A stretch of 64,000 bases of DNA from Tiliqua scincoides (GCF_035046505.1 NC_089829.1:1782001-1846000), one strand, 5' to 3'. Shown: positions 24,145 through 36,050, numbered from the stretch's first letter. Translations and numbers: made by a program. The notes: a model not told the origin generated them from the sequence alone.

Positions 24145-25749
24145 ACTCCTGCTTCCCTCTGGGCCCACCCTGGCCTCAGCCTCTTTGGAGAGGAATTGCT
24201 GCAAGGTGGGAGGGGACATCTCATGAGAGGCAGGAGCTGGGGCCAGGCAGCTCCTGCTTACCCAGGCTGTGGACAGTCACCAGGCCCCCATGGCTGTGGG
24301 GAAGCAGGGCAGCTGCTGGTGGCAGTGCTTGGCCTAGCACTGCGTGACTGGAGTGAGCCCTGCGCAGGCTACTTGAACTCGTTTTGGTCCTGCCTCTAGC
24401 CTTCACCTTGGGGTGCTCCTGCAGCAACCTGGAAGGGCCCTGAGCCTGGGTTCAGGCCTTGGCTAGCCTACCTGCCTCATCCCACAGCGGAGGGGAGGGA
24501 GGGCAGACAGTGGGAACTGTGTGGAGTCCCAAAGACTGGCCCCCAGTCCTTTCCTAGCAACCAGGGAGAGGGGCCACCAAAAGGGAGCCCTGGGCTACCT
24601 TGAAGTTGGCTTCAACTGGTAAAGCTTTGCACCTGCTCCAGTGGGGTCCAACCTGGTATTGCTCCTGCTGCACACATCCCAGACCCTTGGCTGGGATACT
24701 GTTGCTCTTAGGTCCACCAGCCGCATCCTGCAGCTGGAGAGGCAGGGTGGCAGCAACAGCAACAACAAAAGCTGAGTTTTCAAGTTTGGGGTCAGATCTT
24801 GTGGCTCTGGCTGCAAACTTTTCTGGAAGAAGACTGGCTGAGTTGGTGGTCCTTGCTCCCAAACACCTCCATGCCTTGGGTACTCTACCCCTTCCCCACC
24901 TCTGTCTCACCAAGCTTCCCTGGCAGCTGGGGCCCTTGCCTTGCTAGCCAGAAGCTGGCACTGCTGCTGTACTAGCAGCCGCTGGGAGAGCCCAGTCAGT
25001 GGCAGGGACCTGATGGGTTCTCCTTGTGGGGCAAGTGCTGCAGGAACCCCAGAAGGTCTGGCAGAGGTGGGCAGGGGCCCTTCAGAACGAACCTGCCTTG
25101 CTGCCTGGTACTGTCCTTTGATTAAGATGTGCGCACGAGTGGCTTGAAAGTGGGTGCTCCCACAGCTGCCCCCCTCCATGCCGAGATGTCCTGCCTGTGC
25201 ATGTGACTCTCCTCCCCCCTTTGGCAAACTGCTGCTGCCAGTGGCACCATGAAGTGGCTTCTCCAGTTTTTCAGAACTCTCTCAGCAGAGCTTTTGCACA
25301 TGCTCCACGGGGCTGGCCACTGAGTCTTGCTGCTGTTCTTTTCAATATGAAACTATAAAGGTGTTTAATTTCCAAGATGTGCTGGGACCCTCCTTGCCAT
25401 GGAACTGCCCTCCTTGTTTACAGCTCCATGTCATGCAAGCCGTCTTGCAGCAGTGCAAAGCCAGGATGGAGAACCCAGCTTTGCTTCCAGGCTGCCCAAC
25501 AGAACCTGCGTGTCTAGTTGACAGTTCATCCTCTTCACCCCCAGTAGTTCACAGGCTCTTCTTCTCTGTAGACACTTGGCCCAGGAGTGTTGACCTCAGA
25601 AACCTGCTTTATGCCTTTTCCCAGCCTGCTGGGACTTGAATGGAGATTGGCGTGCGTGCGTGCTGTGTGTCCACCTTGTTTCCAAACAGCTGAAAAGCCC
25701 TCGTTCAGTCCTTGCCTTTACCCTGTGTGCTGTGTAGTCTTAAGACCTC
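24145..25749. other. Intergenic spacer downstream of FBXO42
   Basis: About 1.6 kb of unique-looking sequence after the FBXO42 polyadenylation signal. No frame matches a family I know, and no RNA gene is visible. Confidence 0.5.
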
Positions 25750-27168
25750 TTTTGTCTTTAGAATCTCAAAACACATAGACGAACAGGCCTTGCTGAGGGA
25801 GAATCCGCATGGCTTCTGTAAGGGTAAGTCTTGCCTCACAAACCTTTTAGAATTCTTTGAAAAGGTCAACAGGCTTTTGCATGCGGGAGAACCCATGGAC
25901 ATTATATATCTGGACTTTCAGAAGGCGTTCAACACGGTCCCTCACCAAAGGCTACTAAAAAAAACGCAGGGAATTAGAGGACAGATCCTCTCATGAATTG
26001 AGAACTGGTTGAAGACCAGGAAACAGAGAGTGGGTGTCAATGGGCAAATTTCACAATGGAAAGAAGTGAAAAGCGGTGTGCCCCAAGGATCTGTCCTGGC
26101 ATCGGTGCTTTTCAACCTCTTAATAAATGACCTGGAGACAGGGTTGAGCAGTGAGGTGCCAAAGTTTGCAGACGACACCAAACTTTTCTGAGTGGTGAAG
26201 ACCAGAAGTGATTGTGAGGAACTCCAGAAGGATCTCTCCAGACTGGCAGAATGGGCAGCAAAATGGCAGATGCGCTTCAATGTCAGTAAGTGTAAAGTCA
26301 TGCACATTGGGGCAAAAAATCAAAACTTTAGATAGAGGCTGATGGGTTCTGAGCTGTCTGTGACAAATCAGGAGAGAGATCTTGGGGTGGTGGGGAACAG
26401 GTGGATGAAAGTGTTGACCCAATGTACGGCGGCAGTGAAGAAGGCCACTTCTATGCTTGGGATCATTAGAAAAGGTATTGAGAACAAAACGGCTAACATT
26501 ATAATACCATTGTACAAATCGAAGGTCACACCTAGAGTATTGTGTCGAGTTCTGGTTGCCACATCTCAAAAAGGACATAGTGGAAATGGAAAAGGTGCAA
26601 AAGAGAGTGACTAAGATGATTATGGGGCTGGGGCACCTTCCTTATGAGGAAAGGCTACAGCATTTGGGCCTCTTCAGCCTAGAAAAGAGATGCCTGAGGG
26701 GGGGGCATGTTTGAGATATACAAAATTATGCAGGGGATGGATAGAGAGATGCTCTTTACCCTCTCACACAATAGCAGAACCAGGGGACATCCACTAAAAT
26801 TGAGTGTTGGGAGGGTTAGGACAGACAAAAAAAAATATTTCTTTACGCAGCGCATGGTTGGTCTGTAGAACTCCTTGCCACAGGATGTGGTGATGGCGTC
26901 TGGCCTGGATGCCTTTAAAAGGGGATTGGACAAGTTTCTGGAGGAAAAATCTATTACAGGTTACAGGCCATAATGGGTATGTGCAATCTCCTGATTTTAG
27001 AAATGGGTTACATCAGAATGCCAGATGCAGGGGAGGGTACTAGGATGCAGTTCTCTTGTTGCCTTGTGTGCTCCCTAGGGCATTTGGTGGGCCGCTGTGA
27101 GATACAGGAAGCTGGACTAGATGGGCCTGTGGCCTGATCCAGTGGGGCTGTTCTTATGTCTTAACAGA
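25750..27168 (+). mobile_element. CR1/L3-type LINE, 5'-truncated, sense
   Basis: Frames at 25712-25996 and 26009-26191 contain the reverse transcriptase signatures HGFCKGKSCLTNLLEFFEKV, IIYLDFQKAFNTVPHQRLL, SGVPQGSVLASVLFNLLIND and KFADDTKLF. Stop codons separate the frames (after RGQILS at about 25996 and after FADDTKLF at about 26191), so it is dead. The 3' end, 'gatccagtggggctgttctt' then 'atgtcttaac', is the tail typical of squamate CR1/L3 elements. Only the reverse transcriptase and the 3' region remain. It lies between FBXO42 and CPLANE2. A shorter relative is at 38155-38790 on the other strand. Confidence 0.85.
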
Positions 27169-27599
27169 AGTGGGGCCTGGCCTGCCTTTTCCTCCACCCG
27201 CCTCCCCATCCTCAGGTGCAACCTGCAGGGGAGCTTCCTCCGGACACACAAAGGCTTCAGCTTGGCAGGCTGTCCCCTTCTCTGGCTGCTGTCAAGCAGT
27301 GCCCCAGGTTCCCATGCCACCTGGTGTTGCCTCTTTTGGGCTGGGCTTGCAAGGCAAGGAGGCTCCTGCTGCAAGCCTCTTTCAGGGTGGGTGGGAAGAA
27401 AGCCAAACAGCGCCTGCCGCCTCTCGCATCCAGCAATGCTGGTGAGTTCCTGTAGAAGACGTGTCCATTTTACAGGATTTGCAACTGCTCCATCGCCACC
27501 CAACCGCGCACTGGCGAAAAGGCTGGTGCCGAAGCCGGGCATCAGCGGGGCAGGCGTCCCAACTGTCCGGGCGCGCTTGGTTCCTTCTGTGCGGACGCT

Positions 27600-28366
27600 T
27601 CGTCTCTTTTCCTGGGTCCGACTCGCTGCCCGCGGGGGATGCTGGGAGTGCGCGGTGCAGCTCCCGGCGCGCAGGGCGCCCCTAACGCAGCGTCCGGGCT
27701 GGGAGGAAGCCGGCCGCCGGGCTCGTGGGTCCCGCGGCCGGGAGGAGGGTCCGGGACAGGCCGCGGCCTGCAGGTGCTGCTCCGCTCGTTTTCTGCAGCT
27801 GCGGCGAGAGCCTCCGCGCGGCCGCTTCTGAAGCCTCCAGCCGACGTCTCCCTGCCCTCGGCCTGCCGGCTGGCACCTTCCCGGCGGGGCAGCGCCGCCC
27901 GGCCACGGCAGCGTCAGCATCGGCTCGGCGGCCAAGAAGGGCGCCTGCTCCGCCCCTCGAGCGCCGCCCGCCCCGCGCAACACGCCTCCGGGCAGGTCTG
28001 CTCGGAGCAAGACCCACGACAGCCAGCGGGGCCTGCTCCCAGGAAGGCGACCGGAGCGCGCCTCCGTTAACGGCCCTCGCGCTGCGCAGGCGCGGGGCGG
28101 AGGAGCGAGCGGAGCGGTGCTGCGCGGGCAGGGGGGCGCGCCGGCCCTGTGAAGAGCGCAAGGGGCAGCCCTGGGAGCCCCCGCCGGGCGCGCGTGGAGA
28201 AGGTCCGGCTCAAGGCCGGCCAGGGCAGTGGCACGTCGGGGGGCCTCGCCGCAGGCGCCCGCCGGGCCTCGCGCTTCGCACCCCTCCTGGCTGCGCTGCC
28301 GCTCTCGGTCCCGCCCTCCCCCTTCCCCGCGGAGCTCCGCTGACGCTTCTCCCCCCTCCTTTGCAG
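27600..28366 (+). promoter_or_regulatory. CPLANE2: CPLANE2 CpG-island promoter region
   Basis: A strongly CpG-rich stretch ends just before the first coding exon of CPLANE2. A polypyrimidine run and 'ttgcag' (28361-28366) immediately precede the coding exon, which suggests a splice acceptor and an upstream non-coding exon within the island. I cannot place its donor. Long frames on both strands here follow from the GC content. Confidence 0.55.
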
Positions 28367-28382
28367 CAGCAGCAGCAGCAGC
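28364..28382 (+). repeat. CAG trinucleotide run at the CPLANE2 start codon
   Basis: About six CAG units lie between the predicted splice acceptor and the ATG, so the run would be in the 5' UTR. Its length probably varies between individuals. Confidence 0.7.
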
Positions 28383-30415
28383 ATGATCGTCCCCGCCGGC
28401 TGTGTGGTGGTCCCGGACTGGCACCAGGCGCGGGAGGGCAAGGAGTTCTTTGGCGCCATCCTGCAGCGGAACAGGCGCCGGTTCCTTGGTGAGGGGGGGG
28501 AAGGGAGGGAGCAGCCCCTCCCCGCTAGTCTGTACCCGTAAATGGAAGAGCGTCCCACTCGGCAGCGAACCAAAGGCACTCTGTATGTGCTCAGGAGCAC
28601 TCTCGCCCATGTCACTGCTGTATTTCTCACACTGGCGGGCTTTGCTCCAGCACAGCAGGCGGCTCGGGGGTTTTGCTTTGGACTGAGCCCCTGGTGAGTT
28701 TCGCTGGCTGTTCTCCTTTGCAGGCTCCCTTGAGAGGCCGGTGCTGCCCCCACAAGTGGCTGCCGACATCGTGAGTTACAAGGTCTTTGTGTCGGGGAAG
28801 AGCGGTGTGGGCAAGACGGCCCTCGTGGCCAAGCTGGCAGGCCTGGAGGTGTCGCCAATACATCACGAGACCACAGGTGATGACTGCGGGGGCTGCTCCA
28901 CCACAGGCTCCTATGTATCCTCGCAAAACGGACAATGCTGGTGTCAGTGCTGGTGCTACCCGCCGTATACCTCTCGGCCTCGTTCCCCCGTCTATAAATG
29001 GACATGTGTCCACGTGTGTGTGTGAATTCGTAATAGACATCTTCATGGAGTTGAAGCATGCAGCCTTGCAGGTGGACACCTGACAGTGTGGGCAACTGAT
29101 GTTTTTGCCAGTTTCCCTCTCCAGCCATTCTTTTTGGCAGTGAGTCTCTCAGATCGTATATCTCCAAGTTTAAGTCTGCCATTTTTAAGCACTTGGTAAA
29201 TAGTAATAGCAGTGGCATATTCTGTGAAACTCAGCAGCATGCAGGCTCCTTCTAAGTTAGTCTAAATTCCTCCACTGCTGCCAGCTTCCCTCCTTTGTCA
29301 CTCCAGTCCTTTGAGATCAACCATGCAGCTGCTCTCAGTTGAGCAAGTTAAGTGTAATACATTTCTGGCTCCCTGGGTTCTAGAGACTTGCTTTCTTAAA
29401 AGAACTGAAAGCCTGCCTGAGATTCCCCCCTTAGGTGACACTGTCATTTTGCAGGAATCCAGACCACCACAGTGCACTGGCCAGTGAAGCTCAGAGAGAG
29501 CGGAAAGCCACTGTTCTTCAAGTTCTCCTTCTGGGACTGTGGAGAAGCCGTGCTCAAGAAGTTCGACCACATCCTCCCGGTGAGCAGTTGCCCCCCAGAG
29601 TGTGAGAGCCACATCCTCGCTCTTGATGTGGGTACTGGGGAGCTGACTACACAGGCCTGGCAACAGTCGAGTGACCAGTTCCGGCAACTTTTTCTGAGCA
29701 GGCGTGTGTTTTTCTGCATGCCTCCCTGACATCCCGCCCCACAGGCTTGCCTGGAGAAAGTGGATGGTGCCCTCTTCCTCTTCTCCTTCACGGACCGCTC
29801 GTCCTTCAATGACCTGCCCAACCAGATCTCCCGCGTGGTGGTGGGGGCCAAGAGCGCTGTCAAGATAGTGATTGGCACCAAGTATCCTTCTGGGCCATTT
29901 TTTGCTGGGGCAGGTGGGCATTGCTTATGTGCTCAGGGGAAAGGCACTCTCTACGCATGCTCAGAAACACTTGTATTTAAAAAAACAACACTGCAGCCCT
30001 GTTTGCAGGTCAAGATTCAGATAGCATAGATCAGGGAAAAGACCAAAGAGGGAGGGGACTGTTGGCATCCTTCTGCCTGGCGCAGGATAGGAGCGTTGTG
30101 TTTGCTCAGCACCTCCCTGCCTGGCAGCCTGCTTCCTTGACCCCTTGCTCCAGATTTGACCAGTTTGCCCACACGGACATTGCAGAGCATGAGGTGGCTG
30201 CCTTCCGCCAAACGTGGGGCTTGCCTGTCCTGCGGGCCAAGAGTGTGAATGCCCCATGGCTTGCCGATGGGCAGTCCCTTGATGGGCATGCCGGACTGTC
30301 TGACGTGGCCCCCCTCCTGAACAGGCTGGCAGAGCACCTCTGGCGGCAGGACCAGGTGGTGGCTGGCCTCATCCCCCCAAGTCCTGACCCTGAAGTAGAC
30401 ACGGCTGCCTGCTGA
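28383..30415 (+). CDS. CPLANE2: CPLANE2 (RSG1), ciliogenesis and planar polarity effector 2, five coding exons
   Basis: REM2/RAB-like small GTPase-like subunit of the CPLANE complex (with Fuzzy, Inturned and Wdpcp), which acts at the basal body to recruit intraflagellar transport proteins in ciliogenesis. Coding exons: 28383-28488, 28724-28876, 29455-29579, 29745-29881, 30154-30415. They join to 783 bases, 260 residues (human 258), all GT-AG. It starts MIVPAGCVVVPDWHQAREGK. The P-loop is GKSGVGKT at residues 60-67, in YKVFVSGKSGVGKTALVAKL. The switch II motif is the family's unusual FWDCGE in place of DTAGQ. The guanine-specificity region reads IGTKFDQ. The C-terminus has no CaaX prenylation box, as in known RSG1. 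A CAG run (28364-28382) abuts the start codon. It lies tandem to FBXO42, as in mammals. No damage is seen. Confidence 0.95.
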
Positions 30416-31102
30416 AATGAGGCCCTGGTGCAGACTGTTCCCAGAGGCAGACCAGGTTGAAGTCACCAGGGCAGAGGAGCCTCCATGAGGAAGCCCAGCT
30501 CAAGCCCAAACTGGACGGGGGCACAGAGGGCCTACTGGCAGACAGGCTCTGCACCTCTAAAGGCCAGATGGAGGGACCCTTTCCTCCCTGACATCCATGG
30601 CCCCCAAACCCACGACAGAGTGATTCCGCCCCCTTTCTGCCTTTCTTGTTGGCATTGGAATCTGCCAAGCTTTGGCAAGGAACAGAGGGGTGGGAGAAAT
30701 CCACCCTTGGCCTGGCCTTGCTGTTGTAACCCCATAGAGGTGCACTGAGACAAGGGCAGGTGAATCCACCACATCTTAAGTCGTGACAGAATTTGAGCAA
30801 TAGCTGCATTTGAAGGAAACCGGGGAGTAGGAAGCGGGGGGCCTGCACACTAGGGACTGCTTCCCTGGGTTGGCCTGCCTTCTCCTGGGAATCCCTTTCC
30901 CCAACAAACCCAAAGCACAGTTCTGGAAAACTTGGAAGCTCACTTGTGATAACTTCAGCAATGGTTGAGGTGCTCCAAACTGCCCTCCTGCTGAGTATGC
31001 AAGAGAAGTGGATCATGCTCACTGCAAGGGAAGGGCTTCCACACACACAAACCCCTCTTTCTTTTCTTTTTACATTTGTATTGCTACCCTACCAGCAACC
31101 TG

Positions 31103-31108
31103 AATAAA
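31103..31108 (+). terminator. CPLANE2: Candidate CPLANE2 polyadenylation signal
   Basis: A canonical aataaa lies 688 bases after the CPLANE2 stop codon, in non-repetitive sequence ahead of the transposon block. It is the first perfect hexamer after the stop that I found. This would give a 3' UTR of about 0.7 kb. Confidence 0.5.
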
Positions 31109-31649
31109 TCTTCCATGAATATAGGTGTGGGTGTGATAAACAGATGATAACCTTGCCTGTATTTGTCTCTCCCACGCCCTCTGCCTGCCTGGCACTTTCA
31201 CTAAGGAGCCCCAAGGAGCTCACAATCAGAAAGTGTTGGCAGCCAGGTGAGCTCAGTCTGCAGGTGAAGCAGGCAGCAACGTGGAGCTCACAGCCCACCC
31301 CCACCTGCTGGTCACTCATTGCCCTCCCCAGGGCTGTTTTCATTCACAATTCTTGCCAAGAGGAGCCGGCCTCAGCTGGTTGGCAGCTTTGTGGCCTGTG
31401 TGGGGTGACAGGAGCGCCTGCGGCAGGGATCGTGCCCCTGGCCACCTTTGCAGCAGCTTAGCAGGCTGGGGGTATTTGCAAGCTGTGGGTTCTGCTTGTC
31501 CTCCCCCCTTTGTGAACAGGTCCGTATGATTTTAGATGTATAGCTGGGTCTCTGAAAGGGGGATGCAGGAAAATTTTGAAAGGGGGGGAGGAAGAACTGA
31601 ACTGCCCCCCACCAGCAAAGCTTAAAATGCTATCCTAGTAAAATGTCAC

Positions 31650-31850
31650 CAGTGGCGTCACTAAGGTTTGCGTCACCTGGTGTGGGAGACCAGTATGTCA
31701 CCCCGTGATGGACCTCTTCCCATGCAGTGGGTAGGGCAACGCCCCAGGTGGTGGGCATAGTGACATGTCATTGCCCCACCCCCCACATCATCATCCTGCC
31801 CTTGCATCGTTAAAATTGCACCTTTAAATTACAATATCTTGTTGGACATG
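31650..31850. mobile_element. hAT-type element, left end fragment
   Basis: The end cagtggcgtcactaagg followed by 'gcgtcacctggtgtggg' matches the hAT terminal style of this window. The element is interrupted at about 31850 by a SINE-like insertion. Its right end is not certain; 36844-36908 is a related right end but the flanks do not match. Confidence 0.55.
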
Positions 31851-31851
31851 T

Positions 31852-32250
31852 TGGCATCCTTCAGTCTCAGAAGACTGGCATCGCACTCTGAATGGTGGTT
31901 CTGGAACAGAGTGTCCTCTTCAGAGTGCGAAGCCTGGGCAAGGTAGATATGGAGGATAGACTGTTTCCCATGCAGCAGATTCCCCCTCTCCACGTCGCTG
32001 GAATGCTCCAGTGGAAAGGCAGAGGCCAATACGGTTGGTTCCAGCGGCGTCGCAGGAGTTGCCAGAGCGTGACTGTGTTCAGCCATGAACTGCCTCAGCG
32101 GCTCTGGATTTTGCCTCGAGGTTGACTCCTGAAGCCTTTTCCATAACTGGATGTAGCCACAAGGCAGTGGAGGTTTGGGATCAGAGTTCTCCTTCTCTCA
32201 GATGAGCTGCCTTCCCAGGCTAACAAGTCCCATCTACCTGGTGGCTGTTT
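31852..32250 (-). mobile_element. Short non-coding retroelement with the tail of the zinc-finger LINE
   Basis: The plus strand starts 'gttggcatccttcagtctca' then 'gaagactggcatcgcactct', the reverse of the 3' tail of the LINE at 32588-33945. The rest (about 350 bases, to 'ctacctggtggctg') does not match the 3' coding part of that LINE. It therefore looks like a SINE, or an internally deleted LINE, that borrows the LINE's tail. Confidence 0.6.
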
Positions 32251-32587
32251 AGTCACCTTTTAGGACAAGTACAGCCAAACTGAGGGCCTATTCTTATCCC
32301 CCAGCCCCCAGGATGTTATATTTTTACAATATCATACGCACAGCCTAAGCATATGTACTTATCAGGGATGTGCAAATCAAGAGTTGCCTTGTAGGTCATC
32401 TAGTCCAACACCCTGCCTTAGGCAGGAAATCCTCTTAGAGCATCTCCAACGGGTGCTTGTTGAGCCTCTGCTTGAAGATCTCCAGTGAGGGAGAGTCCAT
32501 CACCTCCCTCTGCAATCTGTTCCACTGCCGAACTCCCCTGACCCTCAGGAATATTTTCCTAATGTGTAATCGAAATGCAGGGAACAG

Positions 32588-33945
32588 CAGCCACTCTTTA
32601 TAGCCTTCATAGATCTCACGAAGGCTTTCAACCTGGTCAGCAGGGACAGCCTCTTCAAGATTCTCCCCAAGATCGGACGTCCACCCAGGCTCCTCAGCAT
32701 CATCAGATCTTTCCACAAGGACATGAAAGGCACTGTTGTCTTCAGTGGCTCCACATCAGACCCCTTTGACATCCGAAGCAGAGTGAAGCAGGGCTGTGTT
32801 CTTGCGCCAACCTTGTTTGGGATTTTCTTCGCTGTCCTGCTGAAGCAGGACTTTGGAACTGCAACAGAAGGCATCTATCTCCGGACCAGATCAGACGGAA
32901 AGCTCTTCAACCTCTCCAGACTGAGAGCAAAGTCCAAAGTCTAGCTGAAATGTCTGCATGACTTCCTCTTTGCTGACGATGCAACTGTCACTACCCACTC
33001 TGCCAAAGATCTCCAGCAGCTCATGGATCGTTTTAGCAAGGCCTGCCAAGATTTTGGACTGACGATCAGCCTGAAGAAAACACAGGTCATGGTTCAGGAT
33101 GTGGACTCACCTCCCTGCATTACAATCTCTGCGCATGAACTGGAGGTTGTCCGTGACTTTGTGTACCTTGGCTCAACGATCTCCGACACTCGATACCGAG
33201 CTAAACAAATGCATTGGTAAAGCAGCTACCACGTTTTCCAGACTCACAAAGAGTCTGGTCCAACAAGAAGCTGACGGAACATATCAAGATCCAGGTCTAC
33301 AGAGCTTGCGTCCTGAGTACACTTCTGTACTGCAGCGAGTCATGGACTCTTCGCTCACAACAGGAGAGGAAACTGAACACTTTCCACATGCACTGCCTCT
33401 GACGCATCCTCGGCATCACCTGGCAGGACAAAGTTCCAAACAACACAGTCCTGGAAAGTGCTGGAATCTCTAGCATGTATGCACTGCTGAAACAGAGATG
33501 CCTGCGTTGGCTCGGTCATGTTGTGAGAATGGATGATGGGCGGATCCCAAAGGATCTCCTCTATGGAGAACTCGTGCAAGGAAAGCGCCCTACAGGTAGA
33601 CCACAGCTGCGATACAAGGACATCTGCAAGAGGGATCTGAAGGCCTTAGGAGTGGACCTCAACAGGTGGGAAACCCTGGCCTCTGAGCGGCCCGCTAGGA
33701 GGCAGGCCGTGCAGCATGGCCTTTCCCAGTTTGAAGAGCCACTTGGCCAACAGTCTGAGGCTAAGAGGCAAAGAAGGAAGGCCCATAGCCAGGGAGACAG
33801 ACCAGGGACAGACTGCACTTGCTCCCAGTGTGGAAGGGATTGTCACTCCCGGATTGGCCTTTTCAGCCACACTAGACGCTGTTCCAGAACCACCATTCAG
33901 AGCGCGATACCAGAGTCTTTCGAGACTGAAGGTTGCCAACAACTA
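32588..33945 (+). mobile_element. Non-LTR LINE with C-terminal CCHC-like finger, inserted in the CR1
   Basis: The frames show reverse transcriptase motifs IDLTKAFNLVSRDSLFKI, RVKQGCVLAPTLFGIFFAVL and FADDATVTTHSAKDLQQLMD. A long C-terminal frame (33475-33987) contains RWLGHVVRMDDGRIPKDLLY and ends with a zinc-finger-like CGRDCHSRIGLFSHTRRC. A stop at about 32943 and frame changes near 33200 and 33400 break it. The end is the tail 'tttcgagactgaaggttgcc'. The family resembles RTE/jockey-like LINEs, but I cannot fix the clade by eye. It split the CR1 at about 32580/33950, so it is the younger insertion. Confidence 0.75.
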
Positions 33946-34519
33946 ATGAAAATCTCCTCTCTTGTAGTTTGTACCCACTGGATCTAGTTCTGCTTTCAGA
34001 GACAGCTGAGACTAAATTATTCCCTTCCTCCGTATGACAGCCCTTTAGGGATTTGAAGAGAGCTCTCATATCCCCTCTCAGCCATCTCTTCTCCAGGCTG
34101 AACATGCCAAGTTCCCTCAACCTTTCCTCATAGGGCTTGTCCTCCAGCCCTCATCCTCGTCACTGTTCTGAACCTGCTCCAGTTTGGCTTAAAGTGGGGT
34201 GCGCAGAACTGGACACAATACTCCAGGTGAGGTCTAACCAGTGCAGAGTAAAGTGGAACCACAATTTCTTGTGACTTGGAAGCTACAGTTCTGTTAATGC
34301 AGCTAATACTGCATTTGCCTTCTTTGCAGCGGCATCACACTGCTGACTCAGGTTCATCCTGCAATCCATCACAACACCAAGATCCTGCCTCACGTATAGT
34401 GCTCCCGAGCCAGGTATCTCCCATTCTGTAGCTGTGTCTTTGGTTGTTTTTGCACAAGTGCAGAACTTTGCATTTATCCCTGTTGAACTTCATCTTATTC
34501 ATTTCAGCCCAGTATTTGA

Positions 34520-34985
34520 TGGAGATTTTAGAGGGTTCTCTTCTATAGTTTGAGGAAAATGACTGAAATTGGAGCCAAGAGAATGACTCAAAGTAGGATA
34601 GGAGGGTCATTCTGTCAAAGTGACCTAAAGAGATCATGATTAGCAGGACAGGTAGATCATAACTTTCCCAAAGGGAAAATTCCAGGATCTTGTATAACCA
34701 AAGTTGTGGGCCAGAAATATTTTGGGATGCAGAGCAGAATGACCTAATTAGAGCTGGGGCCATGCACCAAACCTGTCATAATAGGCCCAATAAGGAGGTG
34801 GAAGTGACATACAGTGTCACATGGGTAACTTGTTTATTCCACGTTATTTAATGTGGTTTTCTAGGTGTGGTTCTTTGGGAAACAGGATGGGAAACTAGAG
34901 TGAACATTTGTATCCAAACTGAATCAATTGGTTTGTGTAATTCACTTACTATTGTAGAAATAAAGCCTCCAAACCCTTTTTAAAG
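34520..34985. other. Unclassified insert within the CR1 copy
   Basis: About 465 bases interrupt the continuity of the CR1 on the minus strand. The segment is moderately A/T-rich, has an aataaa hexamer near its right end (about 34956), and shows no coding frame that I recognise. It may be a non-coding mobile element. I do not assign a class. Confidence 0.4.
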
Positions 34986-35213
34986 ATCTGTGACTGTTTG
35001 GCATTGCGTCAGTGAAAAGAATCTGAAAAATCTTTCCAAAATATTCCATCTTGTCCAGTTCCTGAAGGCTTCCGCTGTCTTCTATTGTGTTTGCTATTCC
35101 TCCCACTTTGGTGTCATCTGCAAATTTGATGAGGCTCCCTTGTATCCAAATCATTGATATCCAAATATCAATTTGGATTTGGATATCAATTTGGATCAAT
35201 ATCAGTATACCCC

Positions 35214-35228
35214 TAGGGTTAGGGTTAG
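35214..35228 (+). repeat. Interstitial telomere-like repeat
   Basis: TAGGGTTAGGGTTAG, two and a half vertebrate telomere units, sits within a ~100-base insertion made of repeats of 'tatccaaat' and 'atatcaatttgga' inside the CR1 reverse transcriptase region. Confidence 0.8.
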
Positions 35229-35879
35229 CATTGATATCCAAATCATCCAAATCATTGATGAAGATATTAAAGAGAACTGGGCCCAAGACAGAGCCCTGGG
35301 GTACCCCACTCAAAACCGCCCTCCAGGTTGACATGAAGCCATTGACAAACACCCTCTGCCCAACCAGTTGCAAATCCATCTAACGATTGTATCGTTGAAC
35401 CCGTATTTTACCAACTTGCTGATTAGGATGTCATGTGGGACCTTATCAGATGCTTTACTGAAGTCAATATATATTACATCCACTGCATTCCCACAGTCCA
35501 GTAAGCTAGTAACCTGATCCAAAAAGGAGATGAGATTCGTCTGGCAAGATTTATATTAGACAATTCCATGTTGGGTCCTATTGATCCCTGAATTGTTGGC
35601 TAGATATATTCGAACTGTGTGTTTGATGATTTGTTCTAATATCTTCCCTGGTATTGAATTACTGACAGGTCTGTAATTTCCCGGGTCTTCATTTTTCCCC
35701 TTCTTAAAGATTGGGATCACATTAGCCCACTTCCAAGCTAGTGGCACCTCCCCTGTCCTCCAGGATTTTCAAAGATAATTGACAGAGGCTCTGCAAGTAC
35801 ATTTGCAAGTTCCTTTAGTACTCTATGATACAGTTCATCTGGTCCTTTCCCATTAGTTCATCAGTCAAAAATTCCTGAT

Positions 35880-36050
35880 GTTTAGGGCGGTTCAGCAGTG
35901 GAACAGATTGCTGAGAGAGATGGTGGACTCTCCCTCACGAGATATTCAAGCAGAGATTTGATGAACACCTGTTGGAGATGCTCTAAGAGGATTTCCTGCT
36001 TAAGGCAGGGGGTTGGACTAGATGACCTATGAGGCTCCGTCCAACTCTGA
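35880..36050 (+). mobile_element. CR1 LINE 3' end, sense
   Basis: 'aggcagggggttggactaga' followed by 'tgacctatgaggctccgtcc' and 'aactctgatt' is the classical CR1 3' UTR end. Only about 170 bases remain. Its 5' edge abuts the antisense CR1 at about 35875, which may mark a rearrangement or an inverted insertion. Confidence 0.75.

Larger units (their letters stand above)
32385..35875 (-). mobile_element. CR1-type LINE, antisense, split by later insertions
   Basis: On the minus strand the order from 35875 down is: MPLAWKWANVIPIFKKGKNE with DPGNYRPVS; then VDVIYIDFSKASDKVPHDIL; then SGVPQGSVLGPVLFNIFIND and GSLIKFADDTKVGG; then the 3' region at 34517-33950; then the 3' end at about 32580-32385 ('gttggactagatgacctac' in reverse). 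Pieces at 33950-34517 and 32385-32580 are separated by a younger LINE, and 34520-34985 is an insert I cannot classify. In-frame stops and an insertion within the reverse transcriptase make it inactive. It is 5'-truncated at about 35875, next to a sense CR1 3' end. Confidence 0.8.

Noticed and set aside
27117-28769. 550-codon minus-strand open frame
   Set aside because: It overlaps the CPLANE2 CpG island and first exons and is Arg/Pro/Ala-rich with no domain; a composition artefact.
35214-35228. A chromosome fusion point
   Set aside because: Only two and a half telomere units occur, in one orientation, inside a LINE and within short local repeats; far too little for a fusion scar.
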